From Novipirellula artificiosorum (lineage in GTDB: Bacteria; Planctomycetota; Planctomycetia; Pirellulales; Pirellulaceae), in the NCBI RefSeq assembly GCF_007860135.1, contig NZ_SJPV01000009.1, positions 271,896-335,895 on the forward strand: a stretch of 64,000 bases of DNA, written 5' to 3'. The notes under the pieces are model-generated. The model had not been told where the DNA came from, made no database searches, and saw only the letters and a program-made list of their open reading frames with translations. Both the position numbers and the translations under genes were made by a program. Positions 43,655 to 52,340 of this stretch are shown one piece after another. Each line of letters opens with the position of its first letter. The stretch's first letter is position 1.

Positions 43655-44665
43655 TTGCAGGAACGTGATTTGGACCGGCCGAAAGACGATTTTGAGCATA
43701 TTGTGCAGCCAATCGAGCGGAACTTGATGCGTATTGCCTGGAATATTCTCGGAAATGCCCATGATGCTCGTGCTCGTCAAAGACTTTCTGTCTTACTTCA
43801 ACACTTAGCGCCGAACGGAGAGGCAAAGGATGAACAAACAAGTGATAACAAATGGGTAGATGAACTCGTTAGTCAGCACCTGAGCTCACCCGTTCCAAGC
43901 GTCGTCGAACAACGACTGAAAAATGCGATCGGCACGGGAAAAACTCATACGGAGTTGTCTACGAGATCTCACCTGACTCGACGCAGAGTACTCGTCGGCG
44001 CAACGGTTGCTGCCGCAACCGGGATGGTACTCGGAGTTCCATTGCTTCCGAAAAGCACTCCACAAGCATGGGGGCAGGTTGCAACGCGGGTGCAGCAGAA
44101 GCCATGGGTGCATTTTTCGGGTGTCCATTTCAATGGCGACTCCATGGAGTTGTGGGTTTCTTTCAAACCTCGGGTGTTCGCCGCTAAGTTTGGTAACACC
44201 GAGTTTGCGCACTTCCAGCGAGCGAGTGATTCCACAAGCTGTTGGTATCGCGAATCCGAGCATTTGTTGATCGAAGACGACTATCGCCCAATGCCAGGTG
44301 AGTTCGGTCACTTAGAGCATCTCTTTAACGAAATGACCACAGGCGCACCGATTTCCAATTTTTCCGGACCCGATGAAATTGTCTCACAGACGAATCGAGT
44401 TATTGAGTCAGATGGAACTCAACGTTGGGAATATGAGTTTCAAATTCGAGCAATCGATGAGGGTAGCGAAGAGACGTATACGGTTCTTTTTCAAGTCGAT
44501 CCAGACACGAAATTGCCCGTTCAATGGTCGAGATTCAAAGTAGATAGCAGCAAGCGACTTACCATGCGGATCGACTACCCAGATAGCGGGCCAACCTCAA
44601 TCTTCGAACTTGGTGTACCACTCGATGTGGAACGAAAGCAGCGTAACAGCGAGATTGATCGCTAG
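43655..44665 (+). CDS. Fusion of an ECF sigma N-terminus to an anti-sigma-like exported protein
   Basis: A 336-residue frame of mixed origin. Residues 1-38 (DDFEHIVQPIERNLMRIAWN, ILGNAHDA) match the start of sigma region 2. The next dozen (RARQRLSVLLQHLAPNG) resemble the last helix of an ECF sigma factor, so regions 2.2 to 4 are missing. From about 65 the chain changes to a protein usually encoded just after such sigma genes (WVDELVSQHLSSPVPSVVEQ), with a Tat-like or membrane segment at about 106-128 (RRRVLVGATVAAATGMVLGV) and an outer domain to 336. The sigma part cannot bind promoter DNA. The anti-sigma-like part may still be made, possibly from an internal start. I infer an in-frame deletion of about 130 codons. 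Confidence 0.55.
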   Translation: MQERDLDRPKDDFEHIVQPIERNLMRIAWNILGNAHDARARQRLSVLLQHLAPNGEAKDEQTSDNKWVDELVSQHLSSPVPSVVEQRLKNAIGTGKTHTELSTRSHLTRRRVLVGATVAAATGMVLGVPLLPKSTPQAWGQVATRVQQKPWVHFSGVHFNGDSMELWVSFKPRVFAAKFGNTEFAHFQRASDSTSCWYRESEHLLIEDDYRPMPGEFGHLEHLFNEMTTGAPISNFSGPDEIVSQTNRVIESDGTQRWEYEFQIRAIDEGSEETYTVLFQVDPDTKLPVQWSRFKVDSSKRLTMRIDYPDSGPTSIFELGVPLDVERKQRNSEIDR

Positions 44666-44931
44666 CGATCATCCAGCGCCGCCGACAGGTACTCGGGATC
44701 GTCAAACAACCGCCACGCTCGCAGCACCGTCAGCGCATCGTTGGTGGGCCAGGCACCGTTTCCGAATGACACGCCGACCCAGCCATTCTTGAGTGCTCGA
44801 AACGGCGATCGTTGTGTGCTGCCTTCCAGGTAATTCATCTTGATGATGTGCTTCACGGCCCCAGAGAACCGTTCACGCTCGCGATCGGTCAGCGCTGAAT
44901 TTTCAGCCGGAGCTTCCAGCAGGATGAGCAA
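44662..44931 (-). pseudogene. C-terminal fragment of an unrecognised (possibly glycosidase-like) protein
   Basis: The minus-strand frame contains DRERERFSGAVKHIIKMNYL, GWVGVSFGNGAWPTNDAL and TVLRAWRLFDDPEYLSAALD, which reads like helical (alpha/alpha) barrel protein and recalls GH9-type enzymes, though I cannot assign it. There is no signal peptide or ribosome site, and upstream the sequence KLDFEPYPDKPD in a neighbouring frame suggests a frameshift or deletion near 44950. It overlaps the end of the convergent plus-strand gene by four bases. Confidence 0.4.
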
Positions 44932-45132
44932 CGCCGTCAGGCTTGTCGGGATAGGGCTCGAAGTCGAGTTTTGTTACACTCTTCCATAGAAACTCAGTGG
45001 AGGGCAGGAGAGGCGACGAACGCTGCCAACGAGCTGACGGCGGCGTCCTCGTCGTGCAGACCGCCTAAGATGTTACCACCGAGAGCAACACGTCCCTCGC
45101 AGAGCGAAAGACGACAAACCAAGGCCAACGCT

Positions 45133-46020
45133 ATGAGCCGAACGACGATCCTTGCACTTGTGATTGCAACCGCCGTGGTTGGCAACGCGAAGGCTCAACG
45201 GCAAGCGGAATCGTCGGAATTCAAGGCAGGCGAAATGGGCCTGTCCAACGTCATGCTTCATCGCAACATCGACTGCTACCGCATCACGACACCGAACGCG
45301 ACGTACGATCTGGATAAGGTTGGCGCGGGGCTGGCGAGTATGATCGATCGCGACGGAAACGACTGGATTGGGTTTCATCCGGAGTCTGGCTCCGGCGCAG
45401 CGGGCGAATACCGTGGCTTTCCCAACGCGGTCTTCAAACAAGCGGGCAGCTACTTTCATGCTCGGAATTCCGGCACCGATCCGTGCGAGACGAAGATCGA
45501 AGAATCGTCACCCGATCGCATCGTCATTTCTGCCGTCGCCGAGAACGGTTTGTGGGCCGGTCACTACACCTTCACGCCGACAGCCTGCACGTTCACGATG
45601 ACGAAAATGCCGAAAGGTCACAGCTATTGGGTGTTGTACGAAGGCACGCCGGGTGGGTCCTATGACGATTCCGATTGGTGGATGACCGCGGCGGATGAGA
45701 AGAAACACCCGCTGACCAAAAACTTCGAGGGTGATTTGGCAGGAGGAAACGGAGATGGCGAATGGATTGCATTCGGAGACAAGCTAGAACCGCGGATGCT
45801 GGTGCTGAGTCACGCAGAAGATGACTCACACCCGGATCGATTCTATCAGATGGAGAAAAAGATGACCGTGTTTGGCTTCGGTCGAGCCGGCATGAAAAAG
45901 TACCTTCGCTCGGTGCCTCAAAGTTTCTCCATCGGTTTCGTTGAATCGACCGAACAAGCCGCTGCAGCGCAATTCGCAGAGAACATGACGCTTGCTCTGT
46001 CGCCACCTAAACTCCCATGA
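45133..46020 (+). CDS. Secreted protein of unknown function
   Basis: A 295-residue exported protein. The signal peptide (MSRTTILALVIATAVVGNAK, cleavage near AKA) precedes a beta-rich domain with many aromatic residues: CYRITTPNATYDLDKVGAGL, MIDRDGNDWIGFHPESG, GEYRGFPN, HARNSGTDPCET, YTFTPTACTFTMTKMPKGH, and WVLYEGTPGGSYDDSDWWM. Two Cys could pair. The fold may be a galactose-mutarotase- or lyase-type sandwich acting on sugars, but this is a guess. The sulfatase gene lies 500 bases downstream. ATG 45133 is chosen because the signal peptide starts there; the open frame from 44971 is not protein-like. Confidence 0.6.
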   Translation: MSRTTILALVIATAVVGNAKAQRQAESSEFKAGEMGLSNVMLHRNIDCYRITTPNATYDLDKVGAGLASMIDRDGNDWIGFHPESGSGAAGEYRGFPNAVFKQAGSYFHARNSGTDPCETKIEESSPDRIVISAVAENGLWAGHYTFTPTACTFTMTKMPKGHSYWVLYEGTPGGSYDDSDWWMTAADEKKHPLTKNFEGDLAGGNGDGEWIAFGDKLEPRMLVLSHAEDDSHPDRFYQMEKKMTVFGFGRAGMKKYLRSVPQSFSIGFVESTEQAAAAQFAENMTLALSPPKLP

Positions 46021-46130
46021 TCTCCAGCGGCTTACGGGTCTTCCACTTGCCTTGGGTGAAGTCGGGAAAATCGACGGCCAGCTTGAAGCCATCCGACGCG
46101 GCGGTGATCCGTTCGGAAGATGCCTGGCAG
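46007..46130 (-). pseudogene. C-terminal tail of a lost gene
   Basis: The minus strand reads ITAASDGFKLAVDFPDFTQG then KWKTRKPLEIMGV and a stop at 46007-46009, in good codon style, while the matching upstream part cannot be found in the same frame. It overlaps the end of the plus-strand secreted protein by 14 bases. I take it as the end of a gene whose main part has been deleted. Family unknown. Confidence 0.3.
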
Positions 46131-46227
46131 CATTGGGCAATCCGAAGCTGATCTCAACGCAATCAACCTGATCGGCCGTTGATAGGGGCTGGCAAAGGCA
46201 TATTATCAGCAATTGGGCCTCTTTCGC

Positions 46228-46372
46228 GGGATTGGTGGGTGATCGTATCCAGGCTGGCGGTTTTCTTCGGCATGACAATGCAGAAGGAATGTCGAGGGAG
46301 GATGATACACATTGGATGTCTCTCCTCCGATAGAATCGGCATGACGATGGCAAACCGCTACCCACCAATTCC
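46228..46372. repeat. Imperfect inverted repeat
   Basis: GGGATTGGTGGGT (46228-46240) and GCGGTTTTCTTCGGCATGAC (46257-46276) reappear in reverse complement at 46338-46372 as one joined 35-base block. The left arm has 15-16 extra bases in the middle. It may be an old transposon or MITE remnant ahead of the sulfatase gene. Confidence 0.45.
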
Positions 46373-46439
46373 GTGGCAGAGGCAAATTGGAACGCCTCAT
46401 GTTGAAAAAAACCTTCGCGCGCATTGCCTGTCTCCTAGA

Positions 46440-46470
46440 TGGACAGCGCCACTTTGGAGCGGAAACGTTT
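46440..46470. repeat. 31-base dispersed repeat, copy B
   Basis: Second copy of the element at 43501-43531 (29 of 31 identical, same strand). It lies 55 bases before the sulfatase start codon, so it may also contain promoter or 5'-UTR sequence. Confidence 0.7.
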
Positions 46471-46525
46471 TCATCTGCCGTTCGCCTGACAGCCCAACCG
46501 TACCCGTCTAAGTTTGGAAAATCCC

Positions 46526-47989
46526 ATGAAGCTTCTTGCTAGTTTCTTTCTCGCTCTCGTCCCTTGTTTCGCAAACGGAGCAGAGAAGCCAAACATCGTA
46601 TTCATCCTTTCCGACGATGTCGGTACAGGCGATATCAAGTGCTACTATCCGTCATCGAAGGTGATGACGCCTCATATCGACCAATTGGCTTCCCAAGGAA
46701 TGAAGTTCACGCAGGCGTATGCCAATGGAGCGGTCTGTTCACCGTCGCGATATGCTCTGTTAACAGGAGCCTATCCGTGTCGCGGCCCGTTGAGAAGCGA
46801 GCCCGCCAGATACACAACGCCTTTGACGATTAACCCCAACGCATTGAGTTTGCCACGGTTCATGAAACAGCAAGGCTACCGAACCGCTCACATTGGCAAA
46901 TGGCATCTCGGTTACGGAGAATCCGGTATCAAGAATTGGGCGGGGCTGATTAAGCCGGGACCACTTGAAATCGGCTTTGATTACACGCTGGGTCTTCCGA
47001 CAAACCATAGCGATGGCTTTAAGACCTATGTCGAAAACCATCGTTTGAAGTGGCTCAAGGACAGCGTGCTGCATTTGGACGGCAAACCTGATACAAGCCA
47101 ATTGACCGAGATCCGCTACGATGACGAGGTCGATTCGACACTGACAGCCAAAGCGATCGAGTTCATCAAAGAAGACTCTACCAAACCCTTCTTTGTCTAC
47201 CTCGCTCTCGTCGCAACGCATACGCACATCACTCCACGTGCAGATTTCCGTGGCACAAGCCAGATCGGTCAACTCGGTGACTACATCCACGAACTCGACT
47301 ACCACGTCGGGGAGATCATGGCGACGCTCGACGAGTTGGGGATTGCCGATAAGACGGTCTTGATTTTCACGAGTGACAATGGGGGCATGAAAAGCGATGT
47401 TGGTGGAGCCGGCAAGAACTTGAATCTCAGGAGCGAAGCGAACGATGTCGCCTTAAAGAGTAAGACAGCGAAGACGGACGCGCGGGAAAAATTTGGTCAC
47501 AAGACCAACGGTGACCTTCAAGGGTACAAGGGCAGCAACTTTGAAGGCGGTTTCCGCGTGCCGTTCATCGTGCGCTGGCCTGGCAAAGTCGCTGCGGGCA
47601 CCGAATCAAACCAGACAATCACACTGGCGGATACACTGGCAACGACGGCTGGAATCCTCAATCAACAACTCCCAAAAACCGCTGGTGTCGATTCATTTGA
47701 CTTCAGTCCGGTGCTATTGGGTAAGCGTGTTGGTGAGCCGATTCGTACAACCACGATTTTGCAAACCGGCCACGGCCTGCTGGCGTTTCGTCATGGTGAC
47801 TGGAAGCTTCGCTGTACGCGAGCACCCGACTGGACCGGCGAAAAGGTCACGCTACCCAAGGATTCCCCTGAGCTTTACAACCTAGCGACGGATCCTACCG
47901 AAAGCACGGATTTAGCGGAGAGTGAACCGGAACGTGTCCAGCAAATGCAGATGCTCTTGCTGAAGTTGCTGCGAAAAGGACGCTCATAA
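46526..47989 (+). CDS. Secreted formylglycine sulfatase
   Basis: A 487-residue type I sulfatase. A signal peptide (MKLLASFFLALVPCFANGAE, about 1-20) leads to KPNIVFILSDDVGTGDIKCY, which holds the first metal-binding Asp pair. The maturation motif is CSPSRYALLTG with Cys71 to be turned into formylglycine. GKWHLGYG near 130 and FTSDNGG near 290 supply further active-site residues. Length and motifs are complete. It removes sulfate esters, most likely from polysaccharides in the periplasm or outside. The ATG at 46526 begins the signal peptide; a TTG 12 bases earlier is unlikely. A truncated DUF1553 gene follows at 48.0 kb. In planctomycetes, sulfatases often lie next to DUF1553/DUF1501 genes. 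Confidence 0.92.
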   Translation: MKLLASFFLALVPCFANGAEKPNIVFILSDDVGTGDIKCYYPSSKVMTPHIDQLASQGMKFTQAYANGAVCSPSRYALLTGAYPCRGPLRSEPARYTTPLTINPNALSLPRFMKQQGYRTAHIGKWHLGYGESGIKNWAGLIKPGPLEIGFDYTLGLPTNHSDGFKTYVENHRLKWLKDSVLHLDGKPDTSQLTEIRYDDEVDSTLTAKAIEFIKEDSTKPFFVYLALVATHTHITPRADFRGTSQIGQLGDYIHELDYHVGEIMATLDELGIADKTVLIFTSDNGGMKSDVGGAGKNLNLRSEANDVALKSKTAKTDAREKFGHKTNGDLQGYKGSNFEGGFRVPFIVRWPGKVAAGTESNQTITLADTLATTAGILNQQLPKTAGVDSFDFSPVLLGKRVGEPIRTTTILQTGHGLLAFRHGDWKLRCTRAPDWTGEKVTLPKDSPELYNLATDPTESTDLAESEPERVQQMQMLLLKLLRKGRS

Positions 47990-48011
47990 TCAGCCTTGGT
48001 GGCAAGCAACA

Positions 48012-49347
48012 TTGATACACAGGATGATGGATGCGTTCAACCGCGTCCCCGAGAGCGGAACGCCTCAGTTCTACTCATCAAGAATTCGAGTCGGTCGTCC
48101 AGTTCTCGAGCTACCCACGGAAGAAAATCGACAGCGGATTGCAGCCTTTGAATCTCAGATTGCAGCATTGGAGGCGGAAGCGAAGCCAGCGATCGAAGTC
48201 GCGCTGGCTGCTTGGAAAGCGGGGCTGAAAGCGGATGGCAATGAAAGTGATGCTGCGGGGTTGCCGGAGCCGCTTGTCACGTTGCTTGCGAAGCCAGCCG
48301 GTGAACGAAGCGATGAGGACAAGCTTGCCATCGATCAACAGTTGCAGGCCCACTTTGACGCGAAGGTACGGGGGGAATTCAGCGACAAAATTCCTCCATT
48401 GGCCAAGCTCGACCGTTTGCGGAAGAATTTGTCCGAATACAAAGCCGATCAAATTCCGCGAGTGATGGTGATGAGCGACGCGCAGCCTCGCCAAACGCAT
48501 GTTCTCGATCGAGGTGCCTATTTGAGTCCGCGCGACGAAGTGAAGTTCGCGACGCCTCAGTTCTTGCCTCCGTTGCCCGACGGTGCGCCCGCGAATCGAT
48601 TGGGGCTTGCACAGTGGTTGGTTTCACCTGAGCATCCCTTGACGGCGCGCGTACAAGTGAACCGGATTTGGCAGCACTTCTTCGGCCATGGCATCGTCAA
48701 GACGGCAGAAGATTTCGGTGTCCAGAGTGAGTATCCGATCCACAAAGACTTGTTGGATTGGCTGGCGGTTGAATTTCGCGAACATGGATGGAGCATGAAG
48801 CACATCATTCGCGGCATCGTCAACAGCGCAACCTATCGCCAACAAAGCCGCATCACCACGGAATTGCTCCAGCGCGATGCAGAGAATCGCTTGTACGCGC
48901 GAGCCAGCCGGTTTCGGTTGCCGTCGATGGTTCTGCGTGATTGGGCATTTTCCGCCTCCGGACTATTGGATGCTAAGATTGGCGGTGCACCGGTTTATCC
49001 GTACCAACCCGGCGAGGTGTGGGAAGCACTCGCGATTACGAAAGAGCGCGACTTCACTTACCCAAGCAGCAGCGGCAAAGACTTGTATCGACGGAGTCTC
49101 TACACGTTCTGGCGGCGTACCGTTTCGCCCGCGAACATGTTCGACGCATCGGATCGACATCGCTCGATTGCGCAATGCCTATGACAAACAACTGAACATC
49201 TATCGTAACGACTCGAAGGCATCCGCTGAGCTTTTGTCGGTCGGCGAGCAACCACGTGACGAATCGCTCGATGCTGCCGAGCACGCTGCACTCACGGCTG
49301 TCTGCTTGGCGATTTTGAACCTCGACGAAGCCATCACCCGAGAATAG
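48012..49347 (+). pseudogene. DUF1553 (PSD1-type) protein, N-terminally truncated and internally deleted
   Basis: The first frame (48012-49184) begins inside the protein (FNRVPESGTPQFYSSRIRVG) and runs through the DUF1553 core: GLAQWLVSPEHPLTARVQVN, RIWQHFFGHGIVKTAEDFGV, MKHIIRGIVNSATYRQ, RFRLPSMVLRDWAFSASGLL and LYRRSLYTFWRRTVSP. At NMFDASDR it goes out of frame and stops. A second frame then gives the normal C-terminus: LRNAYDKQLNIYRNDSKASA, DESLDAAEHAAL and CLAILNLDEAITRE. The cytochrome c (PSCyt1) and DUF1549 parts are missing at the front, and about 90-110 residues are missing at the break near 49150, where GATCGACAT may be a short homology. The DUF1501 gene follows two bases later. Confidence 0.8.
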
Positions 49348-49349
49348 AG

Positions 49350-50681
49350 ATGCATCCGATCCTTCACGAAAACATCGCGCGCATCAATCGCCGACAATTG
49401 TTCGGTCGCACGGCCAGTGGTATCGGAGCCGCTGCTTTGGCCTCACTGATGAAGCGTGACGCCGACGCGAGCGAGTCGGCAGTCCCAGGAAGTACGGGAC
49501 TGCCGGGAATTCCCCACCATGCCGCCAAGGCCAAGCGAGTCGTCGTGCTGTGGCAAGGTGGTGGCCCATCACACGTCGACCTGTTCGATGACAAGCCGGT
49601 GCTACGAGACATGGCGACCAAGGATATTCCTGATTCCGTACGTGGCAATACGCGGCTCAGCACCATGTCGTCGGGATACGGGAAATGGCCCTGCGTTCCG
49701 GCGATCAAGCCGCACGCGAACTACGCCGCATGTGGAATGCGAATGAGTACAATGTTGCCCGACATCGGCGCTCTCGCGGACGAGATCTGTTTGGTCCGCA
49801 GCCTGCACACCGAAGCGGTCAATCATGCACCGGGTGTGACCTTTTTCCTGACCGGCTCACAGGTTCCCGGTCGACCGAGCATGGGGGCGTGGTTGGCTTA
49901 CGGATTAGGAAGCGAAACGGAGGAATTGCCGACATTTGTGGTGATGACCTCCAGCGACAAAGGCAAGACGTGCGGGCAATTGTTTTACGACTACTACTGG
50001 GGCAGCGGTTTTTTGCCCAGCCGTTTACAGGGCGTTCGGTTTCGCAACACAGGTGATCCCGTTCCCTATTTGGCTAACCCTCCCGGCGTCAGTGAGACCG
50101 CTCGAAGACTGTTACTGGACGACATCGCCGCGATGAGCCGTGCTCATCTGGAAGACTACGGTGATCCCGAGATCGATACGAGAATTTCTCAGTATGAGAT
50201 GGCCTTTCGGATGCAGACCAGCGTTCCTGAACTGGTCGATTTCTCCGACGAATCGGCTGCGACTCTCGAACGTTATGGCCCGAACGTCCAAATCAAGGGG
50301 ACATTCACCAACAATTGTCTTGTCGCTCGCCGGTTGCTTGAACGAGGCACTCGCTTCGTGCAATTGATGCACTCGGGTTGGGATCAGCACAACAACTTGT
50401 TTACTCAATTGGAAAAGCAGTGCATCGATACTCAGGCACCTTCGGCGGCGCTGGTTCATGATCTCAAAGAACGGGGGATGCTCGATGACACGCTCGTCAT
50501 TTGGGGTGGCGAATTCGGACGCACTCCGTTCGGGCAGGGCGACCCGGCCAAGCCGACTGGCCGCGACCATTTCGGAAAGGCGTTCAGTTGGTGGTTGGCT
50601 GGCGGCGGCGTGAAGCCAGGTTTTGTCTACGATTCGACCGACACCAAGGAAAACTTGCAAAATTCGTCAGTGACTTTCTGA
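49350..50681 (+). CDS. DUF1501 protein, Tat-type leader, C-terminus replaced
   Basis: A 443-residue protein. The leader INRRQLFGRTASGIGAAALA (about 11-30) fits a twin-arginine signal. The DUF1501 domain follows: KRVVVLWQGGGPSHVDLFD (about 62-82), ICLVRSLHTEAVNHAPG, FFLTGSQVPGRPSMGAWLAY, FVQLMHSGWDQHNN, LVIWGGEFGRTPFGQG and GRDHFGKAFSWWLAGGGVKP. The fold is related to sulfatases and alkaline phosphatase but its role is unknown. Normal members go on for about 50 residues with a HD-x-x-ATIL-HLLGI block; here the chain departs at VYDSTDTKENLQNSSVTF and stops. The 3' end is therefore deleted and joined to a cytochrome fragment. The protein may be unstable or inactive. Confidence 0.8.
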   Translation: MHPILHENIARINRRQLFGRTASGIGAAALASLMKRDADASESAVPGSTGLPGIPHHAAKAKRVVVLWQGGGPSHVDLFDDKPVLRDMATKDIPDSVRGNTRLSTMSSGYGKWPCVPAIKPHANYAACGMRMSTMLPDIGALADEICLVRSLHTEAVNHAPGVTFFLTGSQVPGRPSMGAWLAYGLGSETEELPTFVVMTSSDKGKTCGQLFYDYYWGSGFLPSRLQGVRFRNTGDPVPYLANPPGVSETARRLLLDDIAAMSRAHLEDYGDPEIDTRISQYEMAFRMQTSVPELVDFSDESAATLERYGPNVQIKGTFTNNCLVARRLLERGTRFVQLMHSGWDQHNNLFTQLEKQCIDTQAPSAALVHDLKERGMLDDTLVIWGGEFGRTPFGQGDPAKPTGRDHFGKAFSWWLAGGGVKPGFVYDSTDTKENLQNSSVTF

Positions 50682-50820
50682 TCCGCACCTATCCGCGACA
50701 TCACATCACGTCCTATTCACGTCCACTCTACAAGACCGCGGAGTTCTGTGGCGGCTGTCATAAACAGTACCTCGACAAGGAAGTCAACACGGACATTGGC
50801 AAGGTGCAAGGCCAGAAGGG
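50660..50820 (+). pseudogene. c-type cytochrome fragment (one heme motif)
   Basis: In the frame following the DUF1501 break, the plus strand reads KFVSDFLIRTYPRHHITSYS, then YKTAEFCGGCHKQYLDKEVN. The C-x-x-C-H motif (CGGCH) and its setting recall multiheme cytochromes c of planctomycetes. Only about 50 codons remain, with no start and no signal peptide. After GKVQGQ the next fragment begins in another frame. Confidence 0.5.
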
Positions 50821-51038
50821 TCCAGATGATGCAGGTCGGAGCGGAAGGATCCTACCTATCGCAAAGTCCCACCGATTTGCATTTCGGTTTAGGCGAAGCA
50901 GAGAAAGCTGATTTGATCGAGATCGTCTGGCCCGACGGAAGCGAAGCAAAACACGAAAATGTTACGACTGACCAAATCGTCGAGTATGTTGGCGCGGTCC
51001 AGCCTAGACTCCTGCGCCATCGCGACGAATCAGATTGA
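50820..51038 (+). pseudogene. ASPIC/UnbV C-terminal fragment
   Basis: The plus strand reads MMQVGAEGSYLSQSPTDLHF, then GLGEAEKADLIEIVWPDGSE and ENVTTDQIVEYVGAVQP. This is the ASPIC/UnbV module (HFGLG followed by V-x-W-P-(S/D)-G) that ends FG-GAP-repeat proteins of the CRTAC1 type. The repeat part, normally several hundred residues, is absent. The end of the frame (LRHRDESD) is probably native or nearly so. Confidence 0.6.
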
Positions 51039-51173
51039 AATCCACCAGAAAGGTTTAGAGGCTGGGGATTACGAGCAGCACGAGTACCGTCGATGCATTG
51101 ATCCGAACGCGATGCTGACGGACTGCTCAAGCGGGCAGAAGGTCAACAGGGATAGAGCCCAGCATCAGCCACA

Positions 51174-51854
51174 CTAACCAAGGCGTTTCGCTTCATCGGG
51201 TTGTTCACCGGTATCGGCTCGTTTCGACAAGGTTGCTTGCCAACTTGGCGACAGCTCCGGCACTGCGGCCAACCTCGCTGCCGCAGCTTGATTGTGCTTG
51301 TCATGATGCATAAGCTGATTCGCCGCCTCAATCGTCCACTCGGCATGCAAACGATCGACCAGCCTTAGCTCCATGCCGCGCTGAACATGGCCTTCGGTTA
51401 ATACGCGAAAGTACCAACCAGTAAAACCGGTTTGCTGGACCTGCAAAGCAAGATCCTTGATGCCCCAACGCCGAGCCAATTTCCAACAGGGCTGGCGAGG
51501 TTGCGATACTTGAACCACACAATCGCCAATCGTGAATGTATCGCCGATGCAAACGTCACATTCTCGTAATGCTGCGACCGTGAAATTCTCACCGAAATCG
51601 CCTCCCAACAAGTCAGGCAACTGCAACTGCTTTCGCCAATACGGATAGTGAACCGCCGAGTAAACACACACTGCTTTGTGCGGGCCACCGTGGTGGACAA
51701 GATCCGCTTGCGCATCCCCTTGCAGGTTGGTCGTGCCGAGCCACAACAGCTCGGTGATCGATTCTTTTAAGAATCCAGAAGTCCACTCTCGCTCATCCGC
51801 CATCACGCGCGGCAAGCCAACTTGAATCGAAAAGATGCTGGGGACTTGACGCAT
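51174..51854 (-). CDS. MOSC-domain protein, YiiM-like
   Basis: A 226-residue cytoplasmic protein. The MOSC domain (about 35-165) shows GDAQADLVHHGGPHKAVCVY and ENFTV, followed by the conserved Cys in SQPRQPCWKLARRW (Cys123), which in this family binds the molybdenum cofactor. The C-terminal helical part (about 170-215) matches the three-alpha extension of YiiM-like proteins. E. coli YiiM reduces N-hydroxylated bases such as 6-N-hydroxyaminopurine, and the same is possible here. All motifs are present and length fits. The gene stands alone among fragments. Confidence 0.85.
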   Translation of the reverse strand: MRQVPSIFSIQVGLPRVMADEREWTSGFLKESITELLWLGTTNLQGDAQADLVHHGGPHKAVCVYSAVHYPYWRKQLQLPDLLGGDFGENFTVAALRECDVCIGDTFTIGDCVVQVSQPRQPCWKLARRWGIKDLALQVQQTGFTGWYFRVLTEGHVQRGMELRLVDRLHAEWTIEAANQLMHHDKHNQAAAARLAAVPELSPSWQATLSKRADTGEQPDEAKRLG

Positions 51855-52340
51855 TTACCAGTGTAGATAGCAAGGCTTTTGACAAAGGACGCCCAAGATT
51901 ACACCTCTCAGTGTACGGAGTCCATGAGTGACGTTTAGAAATCCTCGCACACTTGTGGACTGTCTGGCAGTCGTGTTAAGCCGTTTTTATGTGACTGGCA
52001 TTTTGGCTGATCACCTGTCTAGGGCACTGGTAAGATTCCGCAAGTCGGAGGGTTGACTCACAAAGACCACCGTTCTGGGCTCAAGACCCCACGCCGAACC
52101 GTCTGACGGCCAACGGTGACGAGAGGCGCGGAATGAAATGGGCCTCGATGTTTCCGCTCGATACGCAAAGGCACACAGAAGGGCACAAACATTGCCTTCG
52201 CAAACAATCTTGCTAAATTGTGTTCTTTCGTGATCCTGAATTCCTACTCAGCTGCGCCGATCTACTGATCAGGTAACGTTTGACGTTTCAAGTCAAACCA
52301 ACGCATCCATTTCCCCAAGGATCGAAGGGCCCATCAGGCG
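51855..52340. other. Gap upstream of a sulfatase
   Basis: About 490 bases with no gene or repeat recognised between divergent genes. It is expected to hold promoters for the MOSC protein and the sulfatase. Confidence 0.4.
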
